Source: an uncultured Parasphingopyxis sp. | Lineage (GTDB): Bacteria; Pseudomonadota; Alphaproteobacteria; Sphingomonadales; Sphingomonadaceae | NCBI GenBank assembly: GCA_905479515.1 | Contig: CAJQMX010000067.1 | Location: 1-17,720, forward strand | Length of the DNA: 17,720 bases | Direction of reading: 5' to 3' | In this document: piece after piece, positions 6,550 to 15,040 of the stretch | Position numbering within the stretch: the first letter of the stretch is position 1 | Layout: each line of letters begins with the position of its first letter | Notes under the pieces: generated by a model | Seen by the model: only the letters and a program-made list of their open reading frames with translations | What the model was told of the DNA's origin: nothing | Database searches by the model: none | Position numbers and translations under genes: made by a program

Positions 6550-8370
6550 ATGCCAGATGATCAACGTATGACAGCTAAAAAACCCCGCAAAGCCAAACGC
6601 TCTGATCCCAAAAAGAAAGCGTCCAAGAGCGCCCGCCGGGCGCAATCAAGGCCGGAGTCCGCAAAGCCCATTCAAGCCTCGTCCCGGCCCAGCCTGCCAG
6701 ACGCCGCTGCTTATGGGGTTGATCTCATGCAGAGACAAACTCTGTTCTTTGACGCGTTGCGCCAGCGCGCCAACACAATGCTCGCCCATGAGCGAGACGG
6801 CATGCCACCTGTCTTGAAGTTCAAGTATGAGCTCGTGGCGGACGCAGCGACATTTGAACCTGCGTGCAATTATCAACTTCTAAAAATACTCGAGATTGGC
6901 GATATCTGCCTCGACGATTGTCTTGATCCAGACAAACCACCCGTGATCATTATCGATCCCCGCGCGGGTCATGGCCCCGGCATTGGCGGATTCAAAGACG
7001 ATTCTGAAGTCGGCATCGCTCTACATGAAGGCTACCCCGTATACTTCGTCGTGTTCACGCCTGACCCTGTTTCCGGTCAAACGCTAGCCGATGTGTTGGC
7101 GGGCCTGCGCCAGTTTGTAGAACTCGTGGCCGAGCGACATGATGGCGAGGCGCCAGTGCTCTATGGCAATTGCCAAGGCGGATGGGCGGCGGCACTTCTG
7201 GCGGCTGATTGCGAAGGCCTTGCCGGACCGATTGTGATGAACGGGTCACCGCTCTCCTATTGGGCCGGTGAACCCGGTGCCAATCCGATGCGGCTTGCGG
7301 CAGGATTCCTCGGAGGGGCCTGGATCAATCACTTCTTGTCTGATCTCGGAAATGGCCGGTTCGATGGCGCCTGGCTGGTCCAGAATTTCGAAACCCTCAA
7401 ACCTGAAGGGGCAATCTTCCGGAAATATGCCGATCTGTTTGAAAACGTCGATACAGCCGCCGACAGGTTCCTGGATTTCGAGCGTTGGTGGGGCGGCTTC
7501 TACCGCCTGAGCCGCGAAGAGATTCTTGCGATTGTCGAAAACCTCTTTATCGGCAACCGGCTTGAAAAAGGTCTGGTGAAACTCGGGGCCCATTGTGAGA
7601 TTGATTTAAAACAGATCCGCAATCCTCTCGTCATCTTCGCCTCACATGGCGACAATATCACCCCGCCACATCAGGCACTTGGTTGGATCCCAGCGGTTTA
7701 TGAGACGACCGAGGCACTCATCGCAGCCGATCAACGCATTGTCTATCTGATCAATCAACATGCCGGGCATCTCGGCATCTTTGTATCTGCGAGTGTCGCG
7801 CGCCTCGAACATCGCGCGATGCTGGAAAACCTTTCCGATATCGAAGCGCTGGAGCCTGGGCTCTATGAAATGAGGATCGATAATCCGACCGGCGATCCTG
7901 ATTGCGACCACGACCAGTACATTGTGCGGTTTGAACCCCGCCGGGTTGAGGACCTGGTATTCGAAACCCAGCCTGAGGCATTTGAGCGTGTCGGGCGTCT
8001 GTCGGCGCAATTGGAGACGGCTTATTCGAACTTCGCCAGCCCGTGGGTGCGCGCCTGGTCTAATCCGGTCACAGCAGAGCTTATGAAATGGTCTCATCCG
8101 ATGCGGGTGACACGCTACATGTTCTCAGAACGGTTCAATCCAGCTATGGCGATGACCGCCGCGTTTGCACCCATGGTTCGCGCCAATCGAAAGGCTGTCA
8201 ATGAGGACAATCGCTTTCGCACAGCTGAAAAGATGGGCGTCGACTGGATCGAGACCGGCCTGACCCGCATGCGCGAGTCTCGCGATGCCGCATCCGAACT
8301 GGCCTTCAGCTGGCTCTATGACTGGCCCGTATTGCCTGAACCTATAAAGGACGAGGCGGCAAAGAAATGA
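6550..8370 (+). CDS. DUF3141 protein, PHA-synthase-like alpha/beta hydrolase fold
   Basis: This 606-residue protein matches the DUF3141 family, which is not biochemically defined but resembles polyhydroxyalkanoate synthases. Residues 1-50 are a Lys/Arg/Pro/Ser-rich, probably disordered tail. The fold starts near residue 55 and includes VIIIDPRAGHGPGIGGFKDD (132-151), the hallmark of the family. The nucleophile elbow is YGNCQGGW with C208, a lipase-like box with Cys in place of Ser as in PhaC. D368 lies in ASHGDNITPP and H407 in HAGHLGIF, giving a Cys/Asp/His triad like PhaC. No signal peptide or membrane segment is seen. The start at ATG 6550 lacks a strong ribosome binding site; ATG 6568 is an alternative. 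The stop overlaps the kinase start (ATGA), so it is coupled to acyl-phosphate metabolism. A polymerase or thioesterase/transferase role is an inference. Confidence 0.87.
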   Translation: MPDDQRMTAKKPRKAKRSDPKKKASKSARRAQSRPESAKPIQASSRPSLPDAAAYGVDLMQRQTLFFDALRQRANTMLAHERDGMPPVLKFKYELVADAATFEPACNYQLLKILEIGDICLDDCLDPDKPPVIIIDPRAGHGPGIGGFKDDSEVGIALHEGYPVYFVVFTPDPVSGQTLADVLAGLRQFVELVAERHDGEAPVLYGNCQGGWAAALLAADCEGLAGPIVMNGSPLSYWAGEPGANPMRLAAGFLGGAWINHFLSDLGNGRFDGAWLVQNFETLKPEGAIFRKYADLFENVDTAADRFLDFERWWGGFYRLSREEILAIVENLFIGNRLEKGLVKLGAHCEIDLKQIRNPLVIFASHGDNITPPHQALGWIPAVYETTEALIAADQRIVYLINQHAGHLGIFVSASVARLEHRAMLENLSDIEALEPGLYEMRIDNPTGDPDCDHDQYIVRFEPRRVEDLVFETQPEAFERVGRLSAQLETAYSNFASPWVRAWSNPVTAELMKWSHPMRVTRYMFSERFNPAMAMTAAFAPMVRANRKAVNEDNRFRTAEKMGVDWIETGLTRMRESRDAASELAFSWLYDWPVLPEPIKDEAAKK

Positions 8371-9602
8371 GCGCCCTCGACACCTCCCAGCGCGAAAGTC
8401 ATCGCGTCCTCACCGTCAATAGCGGGTCTTCAAGCCTGAAAATCGCGCTCTTCCGGGTCGGAAACGACGTGGTCAAGACAATGTCGGGCGCCGTCACCGG
8501 CATTGGCGCATCAGAGGCGAGAATGTCAGCTGAGACCGCTTATGGCGACACACTTTGGGACGAACGCACCTGCTGCATCAACCACCCCGTTGCGCTGGAA
8601 ACCTTCTTTCATGAGATGGCCGCTCATGTCGATCTCGGCGGCATTTCTGCGGTGGGACACCGGGTTATGCATGGAGGTCCCGACTACACAACGGCCCAGC
8701 GTCTGACTCCGAGAGTCGAAGCGGATCTGCGCGAACTGATTCCATTGGCGCCGCTGCATATGCCTGCAAACCTTGATGGCATCGTTGCCACGCGCCTGCG
8801 TTTACCGAATGCGATGCAATATGCCTGTTTTGATACGGGCTTTCATGCAGACATGCCGATCGCGGCCCAACGCACAGGACTGCCGCCTGCGATGGAAGAC
8901 AGATATGTCCGCCGGTTCGGCTTTCATGGCCTCTCCTACGCATTTATTGTCTCAGATCTTGCCGCCCGCGCCGGTGAGGCGATGTCCAGGCAACGTCTGC
9001 TGGTTGCGCATCTCGGTGCGGGCGCAAGTATGGCCTCAATCGAGAATGGCCAAACCATAGATACAAGCACGGGATTTTCGGCGCTTGCGGGACTGCCCAT
9101 GGCGACCCGAAGCGGCGATGTCGATCCCGGGCTGCTCTTATACCTCATACTGGAAAAAGGCTGGGCCCCATCAGTCTTGCACGACCAGCTTTATCATGGC
9201 GCAGGCTTGCTTGGGCTTTCGGGTCTGAGCGGTGATGTAAAAACTCTGCTCAAAACAGACGACCCGCGCGCGAGCGACGCGCTTGCGCAATTTGCCTATC
9301 AAGCTCGCAAGCAAGCTGGCGCACTGATCACCGCCATGGGCGGTGTTGACCGGATCATCTTTACCGGCGGCGTTGGCGAACACGCGCCCTCGATCCGCGC
9401 CGCCATCTGCGAGCCACTTAGCGATCTCTATGGAATAAATTTTGACACCCGAGCAAATGATCGGGGTGAAACGTGTATTTCAAAGCCGGACAGTTCGGTG
9501 ATTGTCGAAACGGTTCACACTGACGAGGCGATGATGATCGCCCGTTACGGACGCGCGATGCTTGAAGCCACCCCAGTGCAGATAGAGCGCCGGGTCTCAT
9601 GA
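8367..9602 (+). CDS. ackA: Acetate/propionate-family kinase
   Basis: This kinase interconverts acetate (or another short acid) plus ATP with acyl-phosphate plus ADP. The 411-residue protein shows the ASKHA-fold motifs in order: VNSGSSSLK (17-25), GHRVMHGG with R99, FDTGFH with D156, RRFGFHGLS with H187, VAHLGAG, MATRSGDVDPG with R248, FTGGVGEH, and TDEAMMIA near the end. The usual MGTRSGD has Ala for the first Gly, a mild change near the substrate pocket. The start overlaps the DUF3141 stop by four bases and its own stop overlaps the phosphotransacylase start, so the three are translated as a unit. Acetate is the usual substrate, but propionate or a hydroxy acid cannot be excluded from sequence. 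Confidence 0.94.
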   Translation: MSALDTSQRESHRVLTVNSGSSSLKIALFRVGNDVVKTMSGAVTGIGASEARMSAETAYGDTLWDERTCCINHPVALETFFHEMAAHVDLGGISAVGHRVMHGGPDYTTAQRLTPRVEADLRELIPLAPLHMPANLDGIVATRLRLPNAMQYACFDTGFHADMPIAAQRTGLPPAMEDRYVRRFGFHGLSYAFIVSDLAARAGEAMSRQRLLVAHLGAGASMASIENGQTIDTSTGFSALAGLPMATRSGDVDPGLLLYLILEKGWAPSVLHDQLYHGAGLLGLSGLSGDVKTLLKTDDPRASDALAQFAYQARKQAGALITAMGGVDRIIFTGGVGEHAPSIRAAICEPLSDLYGINFDTRANDRGETCISKPDSSVIVETVHTDEAMMIARYGRAMLEATPVQIERRVS

Positions 9603-10663
9603 CTGGTTTTCGAGATTTTGCCGACCTCAAGACCGCTGCCGACTCAGGACCGCCCGTGAAGGTCGCCATTGTCTGTGCGGCGCAACGAGACGTCCTACTC
9701 TCGGTCGACGAAGCCGTTAAGCGCGGCTGGATCCATCCAATCCTGATCGGCGACCCTGATGCGATCAAGGCCGAAGCCGAGGCGGCAAATCTCACATTCC
9801 ATCCCGATCAGGTCTTGCCCGCCTGGAATGAGGCAGAAGCAGCCCAACGCGCAGCCGGTTTACTGAAATCGGGCAGCACGCATGCCGCCATGAAAGGCCT
9901 GATCCATACCGACGTCTTGCTAAAAGAACTGCTCAACGCCAATGCTGGTCTGCGTCAGCCTGGAGCGCGGGTCAGCCATGTCTTTCTGGCGGACATTCCA
10001 GCCTATCCGAAACTGCTTGCGATTACAGATGCCGCAGTCAACATCGCCCCGGATTTGGGCGCGAAAGCCGCTATCCTGCAGCACGCTATCGATCTTATGG
10101 TTTCTATTGGTATCGACCAGCCCAAAGCCGCAATCCTTTCAGCAATTGAGACTGTCAATCCGCTGATCAGTTCCAGCCTTGATGCCGCGGCACTCTCGGT
10201 CATGTCCCTGCGCGGTCAGGTGCGCGGCGCAGTCGTTGACGGACCGCTCGCCTTTGACAACGCAATTTCGCTTAAAGCCGCGGAAATCAAAGGCATTGCC
10301 TCGCCTGTGGCTGGGGATGCCGACATTCTACTCGTCCCAGATCTCGTTTCTGGCAATATCCTCGCTAAGAATCTGGAATATATGGCTGACGCCACGCTGG
10401 CCGGTCTCGTCCTCGGGCTGAACGCACCCATCGTCTTGCCATCGCGTGCCGATCCGGTGAACGCACGGCTCGCAGGTCTGGCGCTGGCGCGCCTTAGCCT
10501 AGCCGCAAAGGACCGCAAATCCGCGACGCGAGACAAAGCCCCGGTCTGGCCGGTGCACGCAACGCGCAGCTCACCTTTACCGGAAGCGGACTGCTGCCCG
10601 CCCAGCCATCCCACGCCAACCTCCCCCACATCACTCAATGGAGACGCTCATGCCAAGTCATGA
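9599..10663 (+). CDS. pta: Phosphate acyltransferase (PTA/PTB family, short form)
   Basis: This enzyme exchanges CoA and phosphate on an acyl group and so partners the kinase. The 354-residue protein belongs to the short PTA_PTB type without the N-terminal DRTGG domains of E. coli Pta. Visible motifs include KVAIVCAAQRD, the THAAMKGLIHTDVLLKELLN region with MKGLIHT at 98-104, DAAVNIAPDL, VVDGPLAFDNAIS and DADILLVPDLVSGNILAKNL. MKGLIHT resembles phosphate butyryltransferases, so longer or branched acyl groups are possible. Family members normally end near residue 300; here about 51 extra residues (from 304) form a Pro/Ser/Thr-rich tail of low similarity that runs over the start of the thiolase gene. 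This may be a lost stop codon or frameshift. Its start overlaps the kinase stop (ATGA). Confidence 0.9.
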   Translation: MTGFRDFADLKTAADSGPPVKVAIVCAAQRDVLLSVDEAVKRGWIHPILIGDPDAIKAEAEAANLTFHPDQVLPAWNEAEAAQRAAGLLKSGSTHAAMKGLIHTDVLLKELLNANAGLRQPGARVSHVFLADIPAYPKLLAITDAAVNIAPDLGAKAAILQHAIDLMVSIGIDQPKAAILSAIETVNPLISSSLDAAALSVMSLRGQVRGAVVDGPLAFDNAISLKAAEIKGIASPVAGDADILLVPDLVSGNILAKNLEYMADATLAGLVLGLNAPIVLPSRADPVNARLAGLALARLSLAAKDRKSATRDKAPVWPVHATRSSPLPEADCCPPSHPTPTSPTSLNGDAHAKS

Positions 10664-11840
10664 CCCCGTTATCTGCGCGCCAGTGCGCACCGCCATCGGC
10701 GCCTTTGGCGGTAGTTTGAAAAACGTCCCGGCGTCCGATCTTGGCGCTATAGCGATCAAGGCCGCTCTGGAACGGGCAGGACTTGCACCGGATCGGGTCG
10801 ATACCGTTATTATGGGCCAGGTTCTGCAAGCCGGCGCCGGAATGAACCCGGCGCGTCAGGCAGCGATAGGTGCGGGTCTTCCTGTCAACGTCCCCGCGAT
10901 GACCGTCAACCGGGTCTGCGGATCCGGCGCGCAGGCGGTCATAACCGCCGCGCAAGACGTCATGCTTGGCCACGCGGCGTGCGCCGTCGCTGGCGGCATG
11001 GAGAATATGGACCAAGCCCCGTTTCTGCTTGGCAAAGCGCGTTACGGCTATCGTCTGGGCGACGGGGCGCTCATTGACAGTCTTCTTAGGGACGGGCTGA
11101 ACGATGCCTTTTCCGGCGAGCATTCCGGCTGGCATACCGAAGACTTAGCCGAACAGAACCAAATCAGCCGTGCCGCTCAGGATGCCTGGGCGTTGCGTTC
11201 GCAAAGCCGGTTCTCGAAAGCCCAGAGTGACGGTCTTTTCGACGCCGAGATTGTGCCCGTTGAGATGAAAACCCGTAAAGGGATTTCGGTATTCGATCGG
11301 GACGAGCACAATCGCCCGGATACGACTCTAGACAGTCTTGCGCATCTGAAGCCGGCCTTCCGAGAGCATGGAACGATCACAGCCGGGAATGCTCCCGGAT
11401 TGAACGCGGGCGCTGCTGCAATGATCGTTGCTGACCGGGCCTGGGCAGAGACAAACCAGCTGCAGCCTGCGGTCCGGATTGCCGGCATGGGCGTCGGCGC
11501 CGTCGAACCCGGACTGTTCGGCCTTGGTCCTGTACCTGCTGTGAAACAGGCATTGGAGCGGGCCGCCTGGCCACTTGCATCGGTGGAACGGGTCGAAATT
11601 AACGAGGCCTTCGCGGCCATTGCCGTCGCTTTGGTCGGCGAGCTGGGATTCTCCGAGGACATAGTGAATGTCGAGGGCGGCGCCATTGCACATGGCCATC
11701 CAATCGGCGCGACGGGCGCTGTTCTGTCCGTACGGCTGATCCATGCCATGCAACGAGACAATCTTAAGCGCGGCATCGTCACCCTCTGCATTGGCGGCGG
11801 ACAGGGCGTCGCGCTCGCGCTCGAACGTATCCCATCCTGA
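10650..11840 (+). CDS. Acetyl-CoA C-acyltransferase (thiolase)
   Basis: This thiolase condenses two acetyl-CoA to acetoacetyl-CoA or cleaves longer 3-ketoacyl-CoA. From ATG 10650 the protein has 396 residues, normal for the family. The catalytic set is complete: C90 in NRVCGSG, the EINEAFA loop, H350 in GGAIAHGHPIGATGA, and C380 in LCIGGGQG. I prefer ATG 10650 over ATG 10638 because GGAG lies six bases upstream and MPSHDPV fits the usual start. It overlaps the extended tail of pta by 14 bases. Biosynthetic (PhaA-like) use fits the PHA-synthase-like neighbour, but a degradative role is equally possible from sequence. Confidence 0.93.
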   Translation: MPSHDPVICAPVRTAIGAFGGSLKNVPASDLGAIAIKAALERAGLAPDRVDTVIMGQVLQAGAGMNPARQAAIGAGLPVNVPAMTVNRVCGSGAQAVITAAQDVMLGHAACAVAGGMENMDQAPFLLGKARYGYRLGDGALIDSLLRDGLNDAFSGEHSGWHTEDLAEQNQISRAAQDAWALRSQSRFSKAQSDGLFDAEIVPVEMKTRKGISVFDRDEHNRPDTTLDSLAHLKPAFREHGTITAGNAPGLNAGAAAMIVADRAWAETNQLQPAVRIAGMGVGAVEPGLFGLGPVPAVKQALERAAWPLASVERVEINEAFAAIAVALVGELGFSEDIVNVEGGAIAHGHPIGATGAVLSVRLIHAMQRDNLKRGIVTLCIGGGQGVALALERIPS

Positions 11841-11841
11841 C

Positions 11842-11875
11842 CCGGCGCATCTCCCCCCAACTGCCCCGACGCCGG
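11842..11875 (+). other. Inverted repeat after the thiolase stop
   Basis: CCGGCG at 11842-11847 pairs with CGCCGG at 11870-11875 around a 22-base pyrimidine-rich loop. It is weak by itself but lies directly before the stronger hairpin at 11887 and after the thiolase stop, so it may form part of a processing or attenuation region. Confidence 0.3.
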
Positions 11876-11886
11876 TTAACAGGGAA

Positions 11887-11922
11887 CGCCGTCTCTCACG
11901 ATTGCCTCCGTGAGGGACGGCG
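11887..11922 (+). promoter_or_regulatory. Strong 13-bp hairpin between thiolase and fabI
   Basis: CGCCGTCTCTCAC at 11887-11899 pairs with GTGAGGGACGGCG at 11910-11922, with one U-G wobble and a ten-base loop. Only a short CTTT follows, so termination would be weak. It lies 23 bases before the ribosome binding site of the fabI-like gene. Possible roles are partial termination that lowers fabI and copper-module expression, or an RNA processing site. Confidence 0.55.
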
Positions 11923-11957
11923 GCTTTGGCTGCGTATTATTCTGCAAGGAGCTGGAT

Positions 11958-12746
11958 GTGAGCACACCCGATTGTGATCTTCGCGGAAAAACCGCACTGA
12001 TTGTCGGCATTGCGAATAGTGATAGTCTGGCCTGGGCGGCGGCCACGTCCCTTCGCGGTGCAGGCGCGCGCCTGGCGATCACCTATTTGAACGAGAAGGC
12101 TCGCCCGCATGTTGAACCTTTAGCGAGAAAGGCAGATGCAGATCTCATTCTCGAATGCGATGTCACCAAACCTGGATCGCTGGACGCTGTCTTCGACGCG
12201 GTCGCAGCAAAATGGGATCGGCTTGATCTTGTCTTTCACGGGATTGCAAGTGCGCCAAAATCTGATCTTCAGGGGCGTTTGACAGACTGTTCGGCCGACG
12301 GTTTCGCAGCCGCCATGACGGTGTCTTGCTATTCGCTCCTTCATATGGCGCGGCGGGCTGAACCATTAATGCGACGCGGCGGCTCTCTGATCACGCTCAG
12401 TTTCTATGGCTCAGAAAAAGTCGTTGATCACTATAATGTCATGGGCCCGGTCAAAGCTGCGCTTGAAAGCGCTGTACGCTACCTTGCCCATGAGCTCGGA
12501 CCCGCCGGCATCCGCGTCAATGCCATTTCCGCCGGACCCGTTGCGACAAGAGCCGCGTCTGGCCTCACCCATTTCGAAGAATTGCTAAACGAGGCCGCAG
12601 CCAAATCACCGCTGCGACGAACAATCGATGCCAGCGAAGTCGGAAAAGCGGCTTTGTTTTTGGCCAGCGATCTGTCCAGCGGCGTGACCGGTGAAATCGT
12701 TCATGTCGATGCCGGGTTCCATATCGATGGCATGATTTTTCATTGA
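11958..12746 (+). CDS. fabI: FabI-like enoyl-acyl carrier/CoA reductase (SDR)
   Basis: The 262-residue protein is an atypical short-chain dehydrogenase of the FabI type, which reduces trans-2-enoyl thioesters with NAD(P)H. The nucleotide-binding segment GIANSDSLAW (17-26) replaces the classical TGxxxGxG, as in FabI. The active site Y159-X6-K166 is in HYNVMGPVKAALES. The second active-site tyrosine of E. coli FabI (Y146) aligns with F149, followed by Y150, in LSFYGSE. The end, HIDGMIFH, is unusual for the housekeeping enzyme. The start is GTG 11958: AAGGAG sits six bases upstream, while the overlapping ATG at 11956 meets TGA at once. With the DUF3141, kinase, transacylase and thiolase genes it probably forms one pathway, so this is likely a specialised paralogue. 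The stop is 11 bases before the YHS gene. Confidence 0.88.
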   Translation: MSTPDCDLRGKTALIVGIANSDSLAWAAATSLRGAGARLAITYLNEKARPHVEPLARKADADLILECDVTKPGSLDAVFDAVAAKWDRLDLVFHGIASAPKSDLQGRLTDCSADGFAAAMTVSCYSLLHMARRAEPLMRRGGSLITLSFYGSEKVVDHYNVMGPVKAALESAVRYLAHELGPAGIRVNAISAGPVATRAASGLTHFEELLNEAAAKSPLRRTIDASEVGKAALFLASDLSSGVTGEIVHVDAGFHIDGMIFH

Positions 12747-12757
12747 GAAGAGAAACG

Positions 12758-12967
12758 ATGATGACCGTAGAAGACCCTGTTTGCCGCAACACGATCCCCC
12801 TCGAAAACGCTCACGCGTCAGAGGAATATGGTGGATGGGCCTATTTCTTTTGCTCTAACCGTTGCCACACAGCTTTCAAACTAAATCCCGAACGCTATGC
12901 AGACGCGCGCATTCCCGCCGCCTTCAGCGCGCCGAGCGACGCCTCTCACCCATCCCGCAAAGCATGA
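12758..12967 (+). CDS. YHS-domain small metal-binding protein
   Basis: The 69-residue protein is little more than one YHS/TRASH-like domain. DPVCRNTI holds C9, and YFFCSNRCHTAF holds C32 and C36, the usual three-cysteine metal site, followed by NPERYA. Such domains bind copper or related metals and often occur next to, or fused to, P1B ATPases, where they act as donor or sensor modules. Here it is a free protein immediately upstream of the copper ATPase with a 24-base gap. Tandem ATGs at 12758 and 12761 follow GAGAAGAG; I use the first. Upstream TTG 12743 is in frame but overlaps the fabI stop and lacks a site. Confidence 0.85.
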   Translation: MMTVEDPVCRNTIPLENAHASEEYGGWAYFFCSNRCHTAFKLNPERYADARIPAAFSAPSDASHPSRKA

Positions 12968-12991
12968 CTTAGCAGACAAAGACCCTCCACC

Positions 12992-15040
12992 ATGGATCAC
13001 TCCACCCACGCCCCCCCCTCTCGCCACGCGCCTCATGCCGGTCACGGACAGAAAAAAACGGACCCGCATGGCGGCCACGACCATGAAGGCATGATTGCCG
13101 ATTATCGCCGGCGGTTTTGGGTTGTGCTGGTGGCCACGATCCCCATCCTCGCTTTGGCGCCGATGATCCAAGGCTGGCTTGGCCTCGAAGATGCCTTGCG
13201 GTTTCCGGGTGACCGTTATGTGCTGGCAGGGCTTTCAAGTCTTGTTTTCTTCTATGGCGGTTGGCCGTTCCTGAAAGGGTTTTTGCAAGAGATCACCGCC
13301 CGCGACATCGGTATGATGACGCTGATTTCGGTCGCGATTACGGCTGCTTACGCCTATTCCATCGGCATGGTCGCAATCGGCAGTGATGAGACCTTTTTTT
13401 GGGAGCTCGCAACCCTGATTGCGGTGATGTTGCTCGGGCACTGGATCGAGATGAAATCGGTGCTTGGCGCTGGGCGCGCCTTGGAAAAACTTGCAAGCCT
13501 GATGCCGGATGAAGCCCACCTGGTGGCGGATGACGGCAGCGTAATCGATGTGTCCGTTTCGACGCTGAAAGGCGGCGAACATCTTCTGATCAAGCCAGGC
13601 GAGAAAGTCCCAGCTGACGGGATCATTGTCAGGGGCGAGTCGTCTCTCAATGAATCCATGCTCACCGGCGAGTCCAAGCCGATTTTCAAGACCGTGGAGA
13701 CCGAAGTGATCGGCGGATCAATCAATGGCGAAGGTTCGCTAACAATCCGGGTCGACAAGGCCGGTGATGAGACTTTCCTGTCGAGCGTCATCAAGCTGGT
13801 TAAGGAAGCCCAAGCCAGCAAATCCAAAACCCAGGATCTCGCCAACACGGCGGCCAAGTGGCTGACTTTTATCGCACTTGGCGGAGGCCTATCGACCGTC
13901 TTGTTCTGGACCCTGTTCACCGATCAGGGATTTGGGTTTGCAATGGCGCGCGCCGTTACCGTGATGGTCATCGCCTGCCCGCACGCGCTTGGTTTGGCTG
14001 TGCCGCTTGTGGTTGCGCGCTCGACCGCGATCGCGGCCACCAATGGATTGCTCATTCGGGATCGGACGGCATTCGAAGAAGCGCGCAACATCAATGCCAT
14101 CATTTTCGACAAAACCGGCACGCTGACCAAGGGCGAGTTTGGGATCACCGATACGCTTGTTTTTGATACGACATTCACTGAGAGCGATATCGTCGCCTAC
14201 GCGGCGTCTATTGAAGCTCATTCTGAACACCCAATCGCCCAGGGGATCGTTCGCGATGCGCCGCAGGCATGGGGTGTCGACAAGTTTAAGGCGATCCCTG
14301 GCAAAGGTGCAGAAGGCCTCGTTAAGGACCGCGACGTGAAAGTCGTCAGCCCCGGCTATTTGCGCGACCAGGGTCTTGAAATGGATGATCCCCGGTTCGA
14401 AACCCTGAGCGCGCAGGGCAAGACAGTCGTCTTCGTGCTCATTGATGACAAGCTCGCTGGCGCAATCGCGCTGGCCGATATCATTCGTGAGGAATCCGCT
14501 AAAGCCATCCTCATGCTTCAGGCCATGGGCATTCAGTGCATCATGCTCACTGGCGACAATCAACAGGTGGCGGAATGGGTCGGCCAGGAAATCGGCCTCG
14601 ACGAAGTGATTGCCGAAGTATTGCCGGAAGAAAAAGCCGCTAAAGTCCGAGAGGTTCAGTCCCGCGGTCTGATCGTGGCGATGACCGGTGACGGTGTGAA
14701 CGATGCGCCGGCGCTGGCTCAAGCGAATGTCGGGATCGCAATCGGTGCTGGCACGGATGTCGCGATCGAAACCGCCGACATTATTCTTGTCCGGTCCAGC
14801 CCGTCAGATGTCGTAGCGATCATTGAACTCGCTCGCGCGACCTATAATAAAATGATGCAAAACCTCGCTTGGGCGACCGGCTACAACACGTTCGCCATTC
14901 CAGCGGCAGCGGGCGTGTTTTTCCCCTGGGGCGTAATCCTCACACCCGCGCTTGGGGCGGTGTTCATGTCGGCGAGCACCGTGATCTGCGCCATCAACGC
15001 CCAACTCCTCAAACTGTCTCGATCCCGGGTGTCGACATGA
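12992..15040 (+). CDS. copB: Copper P1B-type ATPase, CPH class (CopB-like)
   Basis: This inner-membrane pump exports copper, probably using the CopB (P1B-3) mode associated with Cu(II). The 682-residue protein starts with a His-rich tail (eight His within the first 31 residues, including HGGHDHEG) instead of CxxC metal domains. The transport helix carries C329-P330-H331 ([13 protein letters not shown]), the CPH signature. The phosphorylation site is D373 in DKTGTLT, the nucleotide-domain HP motif is SEHPIAQG, and the hinge is [11 protein letters not shown] with D567 and D571. The last helices contain NLAWATGYN and [13 protein letters not shown]. No strong ribosome binding site precedes ATG 12992, so coupling to the YHS gene is plausible. 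Its stop overlaps the next start (ATGA at 15037). Confidence 0.95.
   Translation: MDHSTHAPPSRHAPHAGHGQKKTDPHGGHDHEGMIADYRRRFWVVLVATIPILALAPMIQGWLGLEDALRFPGDRYVLAGLSSLVFFYGGWPFLKGFLQEITARDIGMMTLISVAITAAYAYSIGMVAIGSDETFFWELATLIAVMLLGHWIEMKSVLGAGRALEKLASLMPDEAHLVADDGSVIDVSVSTLKGGEHLLIKPGEKVPADGIIVRGESSLNESMLTGESKPIFKTVETEVIGGSINGEGSLTIRVDKAGDETFLSSVIKLVKEAQASKSKTQDLANTAAKWLTFIALGGGLSTVLFWTLFTDQGFGFAMARAVTVMVIACPHALGLAVPLVVARSTAIAATNGLLIRDRTAFEEARNINAIIFDKTGTLTKGEFGITDTLVFDTTFTESDIVAYAASIEAHSEHPIAQGIVRDAPQAWGVDKFKAIPGKGAEGLVKDRDVKVVSPGYLRDQGLEMDDPRFETLSAQGKTVVFVLIDDKLAGAIALADIIREESAKAILMLQAMGIQCIMLTGDNQQVAEWVGQEIGLDEVIAEVLPEEKAAKVREVQSRGLIVAMTGDGVNDAPALAQANVGIAIGAGTDVAIETADIILVRSSPSDVVAIIELARATYNKMMQNLAWATGYNTFAIPAAAGVFFPWGVILTPALGAVFMSASTVICAINAQLLKLSRSRVST

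Noticed and set aside
10638..10652. Thiolase start at ATG 10638
   Set aside because: The GGAG ribosome binding site overlaps this codon's last base and serves ATG 10650 with a proper six-base gap.
13889..14722. Minus-strand 277-codon open frame inside the copper ATPase gene
   Set aside because: The plus strand encodes all ATPase motifs here; the antisense translation has no family features.
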